NCBI RefSeq assembly: GCF_035222375.1
Contig: NW_026946366.1
Span: 1,860,001 to 1,924,000 of the forward strand
Origin: Podospora pseudocomata
Lineage: Eukaryota; Ascomycota; Sordariomycetes; Sordariales; Podosporaceae
Length of the DNA: 64,000 nt
Reading direction: 5' to 3'
Under the pieces are notes generated by a model. The model did not search any database. It had not been told where the DNA came from and was given only the letters and a program-made list of their open reading frames with translations. The position numbers and the translations under genes are program-made. This document shows positions 10,101-22,579 of this stretch, piece by piece; within the stretch, counting starts at the first letter, position 1, and the number at the start of each line of letters is the position of its first letter.

Positions 10101-12387
10101 ACCTCGGTGAGCAGCGAGGTGTGGTCAGAAGTCACGAGCTCGCGCTATTGGGCTAACAGTAAAAGGCTTTTGCTAATCAGCAAAATCTGATAGCATGGCA
10201 TCACTTATTCCTTCTTTTCACCCAGAACGGCAACAGACCACATAGGTACTCACGAACATTGCTACCAGTCTCCATGTCCACATCACCCCAGATCTTCGCA
10301 TATGCATTATGCACTGCGGCATTGTGCAGTACTTTCCTGGGACTCGGGGATCTTCCGTTACTCAGTCACATCCCACAACCTACTAGCGAAAGCGAAAAAC
10401 CCCAGACCAAACAGCTAAAATTCACCGTGGCATTCCCTCAGAAACTCAGGTTCCTGCCCATGAAGCCAAGACAGCTCGAGAATATTCTTGACAAACGCCA
10501 AGTATTCGAGATAATGAAGCTTGTCCTGTCGAACCCAGGCCCATCCTCGCCGGCGTTGGAGTCACAACCCTGATCCATGAGCTCGCAGTAGAACAGGGGT
10601 GCCGGTACCTGCACGAGGAACATGAGATGGCCAGAGAGAACTCCGCCAAGGCTACATACGCTTTCTCTAGAGCTCGGGATAACCTCTGTTCTTTGCTTGC
10701 TTGCTTCGATCCTTGCCTGCGCTTTGCTCTTCTTTGCCAAGATGACATGACTCTTTCTTTGCAGCTGCTTTATAGGAACTTGCCGAGAAAGCTCCATCAT
10801 GTGAAAAGTCATGGGGAGAACTGAGGTGACTGGTGACGATCAAGGATGGGTAAAGCTTTAGCTGACACGTGAGCCATGGAGAAATTACTGATCGGACATA
10901 TGCCTATCGCGAGAGTTCCAGATCATGACACAACGACCCCATATTCCAACAAGGTGCCTCTAGTATATAAAATCGTTACCTCTCATCCAGAAGGCAGAAG
11001 CCTGTGTTCGAGCACTGACATGAAGCCCGGGTATTCACGGCTTATTATCAGGCAATAACAGGTAGCATGGCATTCACATTGAGATTTGTCCTTGCTGATC
11101 TTTCATACCCATCTGATGATCTGATGGGTAGTTTATCCAGCGTTAGTTCATCGAAACTTCTTTTCGTGCTCGGCTTCAACTACAGCCAGGATTTTTACCT
11201 GCGAGGATAGCATCGATCCTTGTCATGCCTTTGCTCGGTCTCACGCTCATTCCATTCCCATCGAAGCCATCAGGCCGTGCGAGTGTGTCGAGTAGCTGCG
11301 AAGACATAAAGGGGGGGTTATCAGTCAACATCCTGTTCAACATCCTTAGCCATTCCAGCTTAGAGGTTTCATCAGCCGTTGACTTTCAGAGTGGCTGGTT
11401 GTTGGGATGACACTGTCCAAACCTTCCCCTCCCCCGTCTGTGCTCTGGTTTAAGTCATCTTTATTTGAGAGAGCGTCTGTCACCTGGCTGACCGTGGAAT
11501 GCAGGGCATTCTTTCTCATGTATCTGTTCTCATACTATAGCTCCAATGTTCGTTCTCTGATCGTTGCCACGTTGTCACCAGGACAGTGAAGCAGTGAAGG
11601 TGGACGGGCTGTCAGTAAAACGCAGGGCACTTTGAAGTCAAGAAATATGTACCTGTTCCCATGCAATCACTGGCGAGTCTGTGGGTTGGGGGTTGGGGAA
11701 AAGACATATGGCAGTCAAGGCGTTAACATAGGGCCTCGTTGTCAGGTTGTTCCCGAGGAGATGCTATGCATCTTGGGCGTGGCCAAGACGAGCAGACTGT
11801 CAGTGCGGGTACGTTGATCTGACAGTTCTGACAACTCGGACAAGCACGGCCGAATGGGCTTCATTCAAGGTAGGAATTGTGGGCGTCTTTGATGGTCATG
11901 TTTGTAGAAATCACAGAGGAGGTCGGGAGAATGGCAGATCTAGGTAGCCTTGTATGAGAGAGAAGCACAGGGATATTTTCAGCAGAGCATGGGGAGTTTT
12001 GATTTTGATATTCTCCAAGTGTCCTCAGTCTAGGCCCTCCCATCTCTTCAACATGCCAAAGAAGCCATGTGTTCCTCTCTCGGATACAAAACGACATTAC
12101 ATGGAGTGTGTCGAGGTAACGAACCTGTACTTCACATCTTTCCGACCTGTACAATATCCTGCCACGCGTCTTTCGGAGCATCCGGGGTTCGTACTGTTGG
12201 GGTAAGCCCGCGTTTCCAGTGCTCGAGCTTTTCGATGCGGTCCTCTAGCTGAAAATGCACCTAACCGTTAGCTACCAAAGCACGTCTTGCCTAAGGTAAG
12301 TGCATGGATATGCATCACCCAGTCACTTGCAAGGCAAGTGGTGGGTTTCGGAGCAGACTGGGGCGGTCGTTGTCGTAAAAAAAAGAA
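7152..12387. other. Long gene-poor region upstream of PTR2
   Basis: About 5.2 kb show no frame I accept as coding. The longest open stretch is on the minus strand at 8158-8775 (205 codons) and has no domain, membrane or codon pattern that I trust. A plus frame at 10274-10573 begins with a hydrophobic segment but has no other support. Base composition is ordinary (not AT-rich), unlike the repeat region at 25 kb. It may hold a long 5' regulatory region or noncoding transcripts, but the sequence alone does not show this. Confidence 0.4.
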
Positions 12388-12663
12388 TTATTCACCCACC
12401 TTCGGAAGTGAATGTGGGAGCCAATGTTCGACTGCGGATAACCTGTTCGCTGTGTTTTTGTCCCTCTTCAGCCTGTCCGTCTCCTTTTTCGCTCTCCCGA
12501 TTCTATCCTTCGCCAAAGCCTCCCGGAATTTTTTGTTGAAATCGTCCCTCTCCCTCTCCCTTCTGTCCTGGCTTCTCTTCCTCTTGTAGACATCGACCCC
12601 GATGCCGAGTAGCATAGAAAAGAGGACAAAACCTGGCAGGTAGGGTCTGACGGATTCAAACAT
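12388..12663 (-). CDS. Small single-span membrane protein, 91 residues
   Basis: The start is taken at the ATG at 12663, giving MFESVRPYLPGFVLFSMLLG and a 91-residue product; the frame is open further upstream but that part is low complexity. Residues 8-28 form one hydrophobic segment. They are followed by a very basic and acidic helical stretch (KRKRSQDRRERERDDFNKKF) and a long charged helix to about residue 75. The shape is that of a small organelle or ER membrane protein with its charged tail on one side. I do not recognise the family. It stands alone in a gene-poor stretch. The structured composition and the good start are the only support, so confidence is moderate. Confidence 0.5.
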   Translation of the reverse strand: MFESVRPYLPGFVLFSMLLGIGVDVYKRKRSQDRRERERDDFNKKFREALAKDRIGRAKKETDRLKRDKNTANRLSAVEHWLPHSLPKVGE

Positions 12664-14941
12664 CTTGGAAATGTATATTTGAAAGGAGTGTGTATGGATG
12701 CCTGGTGTGCCGGGATAGCAATGACAACGACTGAGCGAATTGGTTGGGCAGTTTGTGGGCATGCGGGAAATAAGTTTGACGGTGGCAGGATAAATATAGA
12801 TAAGGCTTGAAGGGAAAGAGAGTAGATTTTGGGGGTGAAAATTGAATGGTGACCTGCATTGGTTGAAGTTAAATCGCGTTGGTGGCTTGGAAAAACACCC
12901 CATCCCGCGAGGTATCACAATCTGAACGAAAGAAACAAGACTGACATGGAATGACCGCCTGGAAAATAATCAACACGGTACTCGACTGTTGTTCGAGGCT
13001 CCCTGACCATCTTGAGGGCCTTATTTTCGAGTAGCAACCTCCTCTTCAAATACATGGCATGGGCACGCACATGGAAACTATCACTGCGAACAGTGGCGCA
13101 ATGTAAACAACGACGTGTATGCCAGGCGGGCAGACATTCTGGATCTCACAATCGGTTTTGAAACAAGAATGGGGAAGGGTTCATGTCCAGTCAGAATTCC
13201 ATATGTTCCACAAATCAAACTAGGCCGGTGTTTCGCTTCAGGGCTTACAAAATTTCTGTTTGCCCTACCAGCGTCATGAAACACTGAATTGGCGTGCGAG
13301 TTATTCATTGTCGGTCTCACCTAATAAGCACTCACTTTTCACAAGTCACCAAGCCATGTTTTGTAAGGCTGAAGCCAGATTCGTTGCGGATGATTTCCAT
13401 CGCAGCAACTCATTCCGAGTTTGAGCAGCCCAAGGAGGTGACACGAAGCCATAAAATCGGGGCTCATTATGACTGGGAAGACTGGGATGATATCCCCACT
13501 CGGCAACCCAGGTGCAGGAAGAAATCTGTAACACAGAGAGCGGACATCAACTAGGCGTGACCTGTACTGTCAGCCGGGCAAGCGCAGAAAAACTTCGGCC
13601 AACGACAGAGGCTTCGGACTGAGAAAGCGAAAGTTGTATTTCTGGAAGATGTCTGCATCCTGAATATCTGAGATCTGGGAAGAGAGCAGCAATGAATAAG
13701 GCGTGTTGGTGAGTTCTATTCTTAACAAGCCAGTGCGTAGGCGGCAGTGTTGTAGGTAGAGCGAACTAGAAGGCTCTTCGAAACCGACCAGCTGAGACGC
13801 GTACACAGTAGAGTCCACAATGAAACTATTGACAGACGAAGCTTTGCTGACCTGGTCGGGAGAGGCCGTGAAGGGGCGAGGAAGCTTGGGTCCGGCACTG
13901 TGTGTACGTACCTGATCTAAAGATTCTCTAGTGACGGGGTGGATCTTCAAGCTGGAGTTGCTGGAGGCCGGTTTAAGATGGCCTGAGACAGTTACTACCC
14001 TCAGAAAGGCTTGTCTTTGTTGGTCTGACCCGAGACGTTGGAAACGGCCCAGGTTCTTGTGGCCCAGCGGGTTGTTGGGCTGCTACTTTCCCCGCCCCCA
14101 TAAGCAACAGCTCTCCCGGTCTGAGGTGAGCGAGTCCCGGATTCCACTTGAGTCCAGAACTTTGCTGCGTTGCAACGGTCTGAAGCTTATTAAGTGGGGC
14201 GTTTCTATGTTACGTCAGCGCCCAGGCACACCCGTTGGCGGGGTGTGACCAACAACCTTCACCCACTGACAGGTTTATCACGATTATAGACAAATATTTC
14301 GAAGTCGTTTTCGACCAATGCCTTTCTCATTCAGGAACGCAGCATTGAAAACCACAGGGCTCATCATGTTGATCCGTGCTTACAAGTGTTTAGTAACGGA
14401 TCTCCGTCCAGTGTTTCTGGCCACACTCGCCATGCTCCAAACCCGTCGGCTAGGAAACTGTCACGGGCCGTTGGGATGAGCTTTTCGCAGGGCTCAGACT
14501 TGGACTCATCCGATGAACTCACCCCTGGCCTTAGCTCACCGGCCTCCTTCGAAGAATGTCCCCTCGCAGCCTCTAGGCTAGCGTTGGTGGTCGGTCTGCA
14601 AGACCACCGACCTGCCGCCTAGATGGGGACCTGCTTCTTCTACGCCGATCTCACAAGGCGCGTTCCTCATAGCACACACAGTACCGTCAACAAGCTTCCA
14701 GCTGGCTGGGTGATGTTGCCGCTCGATCTTTTTTCTTCTCAATTTCCTTCTGACGTATGATCTCGTCTTCTTTAATCAGAGATATATTTCTCCGACACTT
14801 CTGGCCACTTTCGTTTGTGACACGCAGGTTGCATCTCTCGTTTGCATACCTTACCTATTTGACCCTTCACACCACACTCACTTCAATCTTTGTTTCATTG
14901 CACCTTGATTTCAAAGTATAGCAGACACCTACCATCGAACC
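12664..14941. other. Intergenic, no gene seen
   Basis: About 2.3 kb lie between the small membrane protein and the DUF3405 gene. Short frames at 13570-13950 (-) and 13931-14248 (+) lack any recognisable feature. The last ~250 bases, CT-rich, are probably the DUF3405 promoter and leader. Confidence 0.4.
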
Positions 14942-17331
14942 ATGGGGCCGCCCTCCTTCCTTATGAGGAGCAAATCTGACGATTCCTTCTTGAGCATACT
15001 TTCCACCAAAGAGGAGAAGTCGCTTCTTCCAGCGCCAGTACACCGAAAACCAAAAATCAGAGTACGAACGCTTCTAGGCCATTGCTTATATCGTAGGGTG
15101 ATATTATGGACTGCCGGCATTCTATTTCTCTTATGCTTAGCGCTTTCATCACCAGGGGGTCGCCAACGCCGCCAAAGGCTGATGGAGTTGGTGGACTTGA
15201 GCCATCAGGATGTGAGAAGCAGCGGTGGTGAGGGTGAAGCACCAACAGTTTCCAAGGACACAGAGGGTGTGATTATTGTGGGCTCCGCGGGAGATGCGCC
15301 ACAGGTTCAAGTTCAGGGGGAGCACATGCCGACCTGGTTGCGATTTAGACAGTGAGTACTCCCAGGAACAGAGGAAACATGTTGATCGCGACTTGGCGCT
15401 AACGTTCCACCAGCCTTGACGGTTTCTTCAATGGTCTCAAAGCCCTAGTGCCAGCAAATGAACACATACCGGAGTATCCCAGGAAGCCGGGTGAGGCGTC
15501 ACCGTTCCCACTCACGCTATCTTACACCGGCTTGCCGACCCCGACGCCCTACATATCTCAACCTGACTATGAATCGCCGGAATACATCTCCCAGTACCAC
15601 GCCGTTGAAAAATGTTACCTCGACAAGGAACGGAGGATTCCGGTTCCCGATCTGTATGCTTACAATGGCGTTGTCCAAGGCCAGCCAGAACCCGCCATGG
15701 GCTCACGCAACTTACTGGGACTTCGTGACGATGTTTGCTTTGACAGATTTGGTCGATACGGGCCTTATGGCCTTGGATATAGCTTTGACGAGGGAGGTGC
15801 ATTTGTTGGCACTGACACAGAGCAGGAAGGCAGCAGTACGGTTTGGGAAAAGACGGGCAAAATTAACTATGAAAACATGGACTGGGGCGATGCCCAGACG
15901 CGCTGCTACGAATCGAACAAGAAGCGCTTCGCCGACCCAGCAGCACCAACAAAAACTGCAGCAGTTTCAGGCCAATTTCATCAACGGTCATTTTTGCGCA
16001 ACGAGCGGCAGAAGATCCCCCGGACGGCCGTGGTCATCAGGGCCTATGTTGGGTTTCAGTGGACGCAACACAACATCTTGAACTTCCGGGCCCTGATATC
16101 TGAACTGGCGCTCAAATCCGGCGGCGAATACGCCGTACACTTCCTCCTCCACGTGCGCAACAATAACGAGGCCATCTGGGCCGACCCCATGACGGCCCAG
16201 CGCATCCTGGACGAGAACATTCCCCAAGAGTTCCACGGTCTCTGCACGCTATGGTCGGAAGCCCAAATGCGCCTCTACTACCCAGGAAAGTTTGGGGGCA
16301 GCTTCCAGAACCCCAGCGGTGGTGATATTCATGGTGTTTACCGCAGCGCCCATTTCCCTCTGCAGCACTTCGCCATGCAGCACCCCGAGTATGAATACTT
16401 TTGGAACTGGGAACTCGACATGCGCTGGTTAGGGAATTACTATGAGCTCTTTGATCGCCTCAGTGCCTGGGCCAAGGAACAGCCCCGTAACGAACTGTGG
16501 GAGCGCTCTGCCAAATACTACATCCCTTCCTACCACGGCTCTTGGGAGAACTTTACCTCCTTGGTGCATAATGAGACCTTGAACAGCGGACGCGAGGCCA
16601 CCTACGGCCCAGTTCAGTTCCCCGGCCGCCAACCCCTCCGATCAGAGCTCCGAGGCGAGAGCTTCATGCCCTCCAATTGCGATCCAAACGACAAATCCGA
16701 CACCAAGTGCGGCAAAGGCGAAGAAGCCGATCTCATCACTCTGAACCCGCTATTCGACACGGAACACTCGGGCTGGGTCTTTTCAACGGATGTCACAGGA
16801 TATAAGCGCTCCTTGCCTCTGCCTCCGAGAAGATGTAGCATCATCACCGCTAGCCGGCTCTCCCGTAGATTGCTGAACACCATGCACGAGGAGACCTGGA
16901 GACTAAAGCACACCATGTTTGCCGAGATGTACCCCGCCACTATGGCACTTCACCACGGGTTGAAGGCCGTCTATGCCCCTCATCCTGTTTACTTGGACCG
17001 AGAGTGGGAGATTGAAGCGATTGACAAGGCTTTCAACGGCGGGAGGGATCACACTGCTGGCGGGCACGGTTCTCCGTTTGACTTGAACAACGAGCATAAT
17101 CACAAGGGGAGCAGCTGGTACTACAATAGTGAGTTTGCCGGCTTGCTTTGGAGGAGGTGGTTGGGGTATGCGCAGTTTGATGGCCGGGGAAGGAATGGTG
17201 GACGGTCAGGGGAAGGGCAATTGAGGGGTGGGAAAGAGGAAGAGGAGAGGGCGGCTGGGACGGGTAGGTTGTGCTTGAGGAGCATGTTGGTTCATCCTAT
17301 CAAGTGGGAGCATCCTAGTGAGCTGGATTGA
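14942..17331 (+). CDS. DUF3405 family type II membrane protein, putative glycosyltransferase-like
   Basis: Two exons (14942-15351 and 15414-17331; 62-nt intron, GTGAGT donor, GCTAAC branch, CAG acceptor) give 775 residues. The N-terminus is cytosolic and Ser/Lys-rich, followed by one hydrophobic span near residues 57-70 (VILWTAGILFLLCLAL), typical of a Golgi type II protein. The large C-terminal part carries the DUF3405 blocks: RTAVVIRAYVGFQWTQHNI, HFLLHVRNN, EYFWNWELDMRW, and a late CSIITASRLSRRLL region. The WNWELDMR run with its acidic residues resembles a sugar-nucleotide site, but enzymatic activity is not established for the family. The last ~45 residues are Gly/Arg/Glu-rich and variable. 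Family assignment is good; function is inference. Confidence 0.85.
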
Positions 17332-19358
17332 GTTCCCAAAGCAGCATGTTTGGAGTCTTTTTTTTGATAAGGCGGGGAAGGGAGTGGCGAAGGGCTGGCT
17401 GAACCTTTGCTGTTGGAATATCCGGTAATAAGGGCTGCATAATTGGGTGGACAGGTGGCATAAAAGTAGCATTTTTTGCGGTCGTGTTTGATAATGTATA
17501 TGCTTCTTTCTTTCTTTTGTTAACAAGCTAGCCTTAGTTTTGATGGCATTGAAGCAATGTTTTCTTCCAATCGTGAAGTTGTCTAAGCAGCAGTGCTAGT
17601 GTTACAGTCTGATATCTGGGTCGGGTTGCGGCCGGCCGCCGCCATGAATGGTCGGGGCCGCCTTGTGTCTCGGGAGATATAAAATTGGCCTTGTTGCTGT
17701 TGGCAGGCAGGCAAAGGCACAGAACGGTTGACATGTTTCAGGCCTCATAATGCACGATGCTTTTCAAATTAAATTTAGTGATAGATGAGGGCGGCAAAAT
17801 GGAAGGCAAACTTTTCAAAGAAAAGAAATTTCTTGATGTTGCACAAAACCTGGATCACCAAGTACTTATACGATATGCAGAGTCCCTATGACAAAGATCA
17901 AGAGATATGCACCTCCGGCTGGGTCCCGTCAGCGGCGGCCCCGGAGGTCGGTGGTTCTTTCACCCCTGTCAGAATCCAAACCCAAACCCCTTCCGGAGCT
18001 CCCCCACGCTTTTCTGGTTCGCTGACGGCAGTGGGTGACAGCCGAGTTGTCAGTGCGAACGGACGGGGAAGAGAAAGGCTGGATGGGATGGATGGCACGG
18101 ATGCAATGGGAGTGGTCATGTGCTCAATTAACGCCCGTATGATGTGCATATTCGGTTAGCTGTGGGATCACCAGGAGAGAAGAGGTTTTTTTTTTGCTCC
18201 CGTTGAAGGTTTGCTGAATGGATGGATGGATCATGGTGAGGCTTTTGAAAGTTTTAAGTCTTTGGTCGGATGATGACCCCCCCGCTTTCTTCCAGGGCGA
18301 TTGGAACCGTGGGGTAAGCCTCTGGGGAGCGGCGAATGGGGTTGGGTAACGGTGTTAGTAGTGATTGCTCTAAAAAGATGAACAGATGGTGAACAGACAG
18401 ATGAAGGCGTCTCCGGACTGTGAATAGAGATTGTCCGGCCGAAGCCGAGTCCGTTGGGTTTGTCATTGCTTGTCTCGAAGATATTGGCACATGTCAGATA
18501 CCGAAACCCAATGATGGATATGGCTGCAGTGCTTCGTCATTGTGGACCCTGCTACCACTTTAACACTTTCGACTTGCCTTCCTCCACTGTTTTCAATCCA
18601 CAGTGACATCGACATCGATTTCAAGGGAACACAGCATCAGGGGCATCCATCGAGGTGCAAGGTGACGCACAACAAAGAAGACCACCCCACCGGGTGTTCG
18701 CCCAAAGGGCACACGGGACGAGGTTGGCGCAAGGCTGAAGACGCCCTCATATCCAGCTGAGGAAAACTAGATACAGATAGATAATGCATTCTATGACTGA
18801 GGCTTATCTGCTGCACCTTGGTGGTTTAGTGGCTGCTTTTTTTTCGATGACCCCGTGATCGCAGTGTTGGGACTCCCAATTTCGGACCCTCCTTGCTCCC
18901 CTGGTCGGCGGACAGGGCAGCTGTGGCACACCCACCTGCATCCGCGCCTGCAGCATAACCACCTCCACCTCCTGCCCGCACACTCCTCAACACCCAACGT
19001 AAAGGCCGCCTTGTCTGAGACTCAACCCTCTCTCAGCAACGCCCCAGCTTTTCTTCACATCATCTTCCAACCTTATCTCCTTTTCCTCTTTTTTCTTGTT
19101 TCCTTAGCCTCTCTGGGATAGAACAGACAGACGACGACAATCGAGCGAGTTCCTGCAGCAGACGGCAGCACTCAATCTGTTGTTTTAGCGTTCAGCCACT
19201 CGCATCAGAGCCCGAAGCACAAGCCAGCCCGTCCTTGTTTGCCAGAGCTCCCCCTACCTCACCTTACCTCACTCCTTTCAGCAGCAGCTTGACTTCGTCT
19301 TTTGCTCCCGTCCTCTGTAATCCCTCGAGTCCCCGATCCTCAAACAACGACTGCCATC
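17332..19358. promoter_or_regulatory. Intergenic, neutral trehalase promoter and long leader
   Basis: About 2 kb separate the DUF3405 stop from the trehalase start. The final ~350 bases are CT-rich as in fungal leaders. Stress-element cores (AGGGG at 18639-18643 and CCCCT at 18898-18902) are present. Such cores drive neutral trehalase in yeast, but five-base matches are common by chance, so this is only suggestive. No coding frame was accepted. Confidence 0.35.
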
Positions 19359-21795
19359 ATGCCTATCATCCCGACCACAGAGATTACACCACCTGCCCCG
19401 CCACCGGGCCCTCCCCGAAGCCGGGGCTCGACCGACGAGGGCGTTTTCGACGATGCCAGGACCTACTACACCGCCGATGAGCGCCATCTGAACACCCGGG
19501 CGGGTGCCAGAACCCGCACCTACTCACAGGTATTTTCTGCTTGTGCTCATGGAGATGATTAGTGTGGCTGACCAGCATTGGGCTGCAACAGAACAGCTTG
19601 TTCAAGCAAATGGAGCGGATGGGTCTGAAGGAGCCTTACCGGAGAGGCAGTCATGGTGAGTATTCTGATATTCCACAATTTTCGAAACACATTACGAGCT
19701 GGTGCTGACAATGCTGTCTCAGACGAATCCACCATTCCACATTCTCGTCGATTCCTTATTCAAGTCGAACCTACTCTACAGAGCTTGCAGTCACAGGAGG
19801 ATACCGATGGGAACATGCAAATCACCATTGAGGACAATGGTCCCAAGGTTCTTACACTCCGCACTGCGGCGTCTAATGGGCACAACAGATTCGATATTCG
19901 AGGTACATACATGTTGTCCAACCTGCTCCAGGAGCTCTCTCTCGCCAAAGAGTACGGCCGCAAGCAGATTATCCTCGATGAGGCCCGCCTGAACGAGAAC
20001 CCTGTCAACCGTCTTTCGCGAATGATTCGTGATCACTTTTGGGAGGGACTCACTCGCCGCATTGATGCCTCCAGCATTGAGATTGCGGCGCGGGATCCCA
20101 AGGACTGGACAGACGACCCGAGGCCACGCATCTACGTTCCCCGGGGCGCTCCTGAGCAATACGAATACTACACCAAGGTGGCAGAGGAGAGGCCTGAGCT
20201 CCGGCTCGATGTGCAGCTCCTGCCAGAGAAGATTACCCCTGAGCTGGTTCGGGATATGAATTCCAAGCCCGGTCTGCTCGCGGTCGACATGGAGGAGGAA
20301 GTCGATCCCAAAACTGGAAAGAAGACGCTCAAGGGCCGGCCATTCGTCGTGCCAGGAGGTCGCTTCAACGAGCTTTACGGCTGGGACAGCTACATGGAGT
20401 CTCTGGGTCTGCTGGTGCACGACAAGGTCGACTTGGCCAAGTCTATGGTACAGAACTTTTGCTTTTGCATCAAGCACTACGGCAAAATTCTCAATGCCAC
20501 CCGATCCTACTACCTCTGCCGGTCACAACCTCCTTTCCTGACCGACATGGCGCTCCGGGTGTACGACAAGATCAAGCACGAGCCAGGTGCTCTGGAGTTC
20601 CTCCGGACGTCTATCTTGGCCGCCATCAAGGAGTATCACAGCGTATGGGTGGCTGAGCCGCGTTTAGACCCCGTCACAGGTCTTTCACGGTACAGGCCCG
20701 AGGGTCTTGGTGTTCCTCCTGAGACGGAGGCTGGCCATTTCGTTCATATTTTGGAGCCCTACGTCGAGAAACATGGCTGCACCTTTGAGGAGTTTGTTGA
20801 GGGGTACAACAATGGCAAGATCAAGGAACCCGAGCTCGACAACTACTTTATGCACGATCGTGCTGTCCGTGAGTCGGGCCACGATACGACTTACCGTTTT
20901 GAGGGTTGCTGTGCCGACCTTGCCACGATCGACTTGAACTCTCTCCTCTTCAAATACGAAACGGACATTGCGCGCACCATCCGAAATGTGTTCCACGACA
21001 AGCTTGTCATTCCTGCTGAGTATTGCGTGGGCAATATGGAGCCCAACCACGTCGAGGCGTCTGCTATCTGGGACCGCCGCGCCAAGCGGAGAAAGTTGGC
21101 CATTGACAAGTACCTTTGGAACGAGCAGGAGGGTATGTACTTTGACTACGACACTGCGAACCGCAAGCAGTGCTCGTACGAAAGCGCAACGACATTTTGG
21201 GCACTGTGGGCTGGTGTTGCCAGCCCCAAGCAGGCCGCAGCCATGGTCACCAAAGCCCTTCCCAAGTTCGAGGCTGTGGGTGGGTTGCTGTCCGGTACTG
21301 AGGAGAGTCGTGGTGAAATTGGCCTGGAGCGACCTAACAGACAATGGGATTATCCCTATGGCTGGGCGCCACAGCAGATTTTGGCGTGGACGGGGTTGTA
21401 TCGGTACAGCTTCACAGAAGAGGCCGAGAGACTGGCGTACAAGTGGCTGTTCATGATTACAAAGGCGTTTGTTGACTTCAATGGGGTGGTGGTGGAGAAG
21501 TACGACGTGACAAGGCCTATTGATCCGCACAGAGTGGACGCCGAGTATGGAAATCAGGGGCTAGACTTTAAGGGTGTTGCCAAGGAGGGGTGAGTTCTGA
21601 TTCTTCCATGTTGGGGTGCTGAGTATAATGACTAACACAATGATTAGATTCGGCTGGGTCAACGCGAGTTATGTGTACGGCCTGCAGATTGTCAATGCTC
21701 ACATGCGGAGAGCCCTGGGAACGCTCACGCCGTATGAGACTTTTATCAGGGCCGTGGAGGAGAATAGGGCAAAAGCATTGGCGGAGTTGGTGTAA
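19359..21795 (+). CDS. Neutral (cytosolic) trehalase, GH37
   Basis: The enzyme hydrolyses cytosolic trehalose to two glucose. Four exons (19359-19529, 19592-19655, 19723-21589, 21648-21795) give 749 residues, the usual neutral trehalase length. The N-terminal regulatory region carries RRGS at about residues 74-77, a cAMP-dependent kinase site, and the EF-like calcium-binding loop [13 protein letters not shown] at about 104-116. Together these separate the neutral from the acid enzyme. Trehalase signature 1 ([14 protein letters not shown], residues 289-302) and signature 2 ([10 protein letters not shown]) are intact. No signal peptide is present. Intron 1 falls just before the exon that encodes the kinase site. 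Regulation by phosphorylation, calcium and 14-3-3 binding is known for yeast Nth1 and is likely here. All four exon joints keep frame and family motifs. Confidence 0.95.
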
Positions 21796-22482
21796 ATTCT
21801 TTAACTGTCAACAATAAGAATGGAAAGAGAGAAGGGAGCAATGGATGGGTTTTGGGGAAGAGAAAAGACGACTAGAAATTGTAGAAAGTTGCATACCTAT
21901 CCTAAAATGAAGATATCCCAGAAGAGACCACCGGTATTGGCAGAGTGGCGATGATCCAGCAAGGGTTTTGGTTGTGGTCGGTGAAATGATGAGAATGGAG
22001 GCATGATGGCAAGTGTGAGAGGGCATGAGACAGCCTGGTGGACAGTGAAGTGGATGTTAGCTGAGGGTCCAAGGTGCTTTGCACAATGCCAACGCCTAAA
22101 GTTATTTCAAAGGGTATTGCTTCCTAAAGAGAGCTTGATGGTATAGTAGGGGTGTTATGTGAAACGGACATTGAAGATGTATTCAAGCCTCTCGAAGAGG
22201 TCTTCTTGTCAGGATATATTGTGAGCTTGATAGTTTCTATCTTTCAAAAGCTTCCTCTAAGTCATTTCACATCTCTCTCTTGTTTGCTCGGTGCTTTACC
22301 TTTATAGCTCCTATCTAGCTATATGTAGACACCTTGCGGCCTCCACTCTGTCCAGATGCACCATGGCCTCTTCATCTTCCATCCCATCATTATAAAGATA
22401 TCATTTGCAGCCGCCGACGAAATTTACATGATCGATGACAGCCAGAGATGATTTTGACCCCAGCCGCTCAACACTTCATCTA
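21796..22482. other. Trehalase 3' region and left flank of the transposon
   Basis: The 687 bases hold the trehalase 3' end and then sequence with CAGCCGC motifs (around 22408 and 22460) that recur to the right of the transposon. The element therefore seems to have landed inside a stretch already carrying this motif. No gene was seen. Confidence 0.4.
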
Positions 22483-22529
22483 ACGTGATCCACCATCGAG
22501 CGGGACACCCCATCGACCGGGACACTTTT
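22483..22529 (+). repeat. Left terminal inverted repeat, 47 bp
   Basis: This is the exact reverse complement of 24294-24340. It directly follows the TA at 22481-22482. Confidence 0.95.
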
Positions 22530-22579
22530 TCTCCCACTATAACCACCCAACTTCAATTCGCGTTTTCTCTATCACAACA

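Noticed and set aside
10274-10573. Plus-strand frame of 99 codons with a hydrophobic start
   Set aside because: It looks faintly like a small membrane or secreted protein, but nothing beyond the first 30 residues supports it and there is no intron or neighbour evidence.
20685-21530. Minus-strand frame of 281 codons across trehalase
   Set aside because: Antisense shadow of the GH37 exon.
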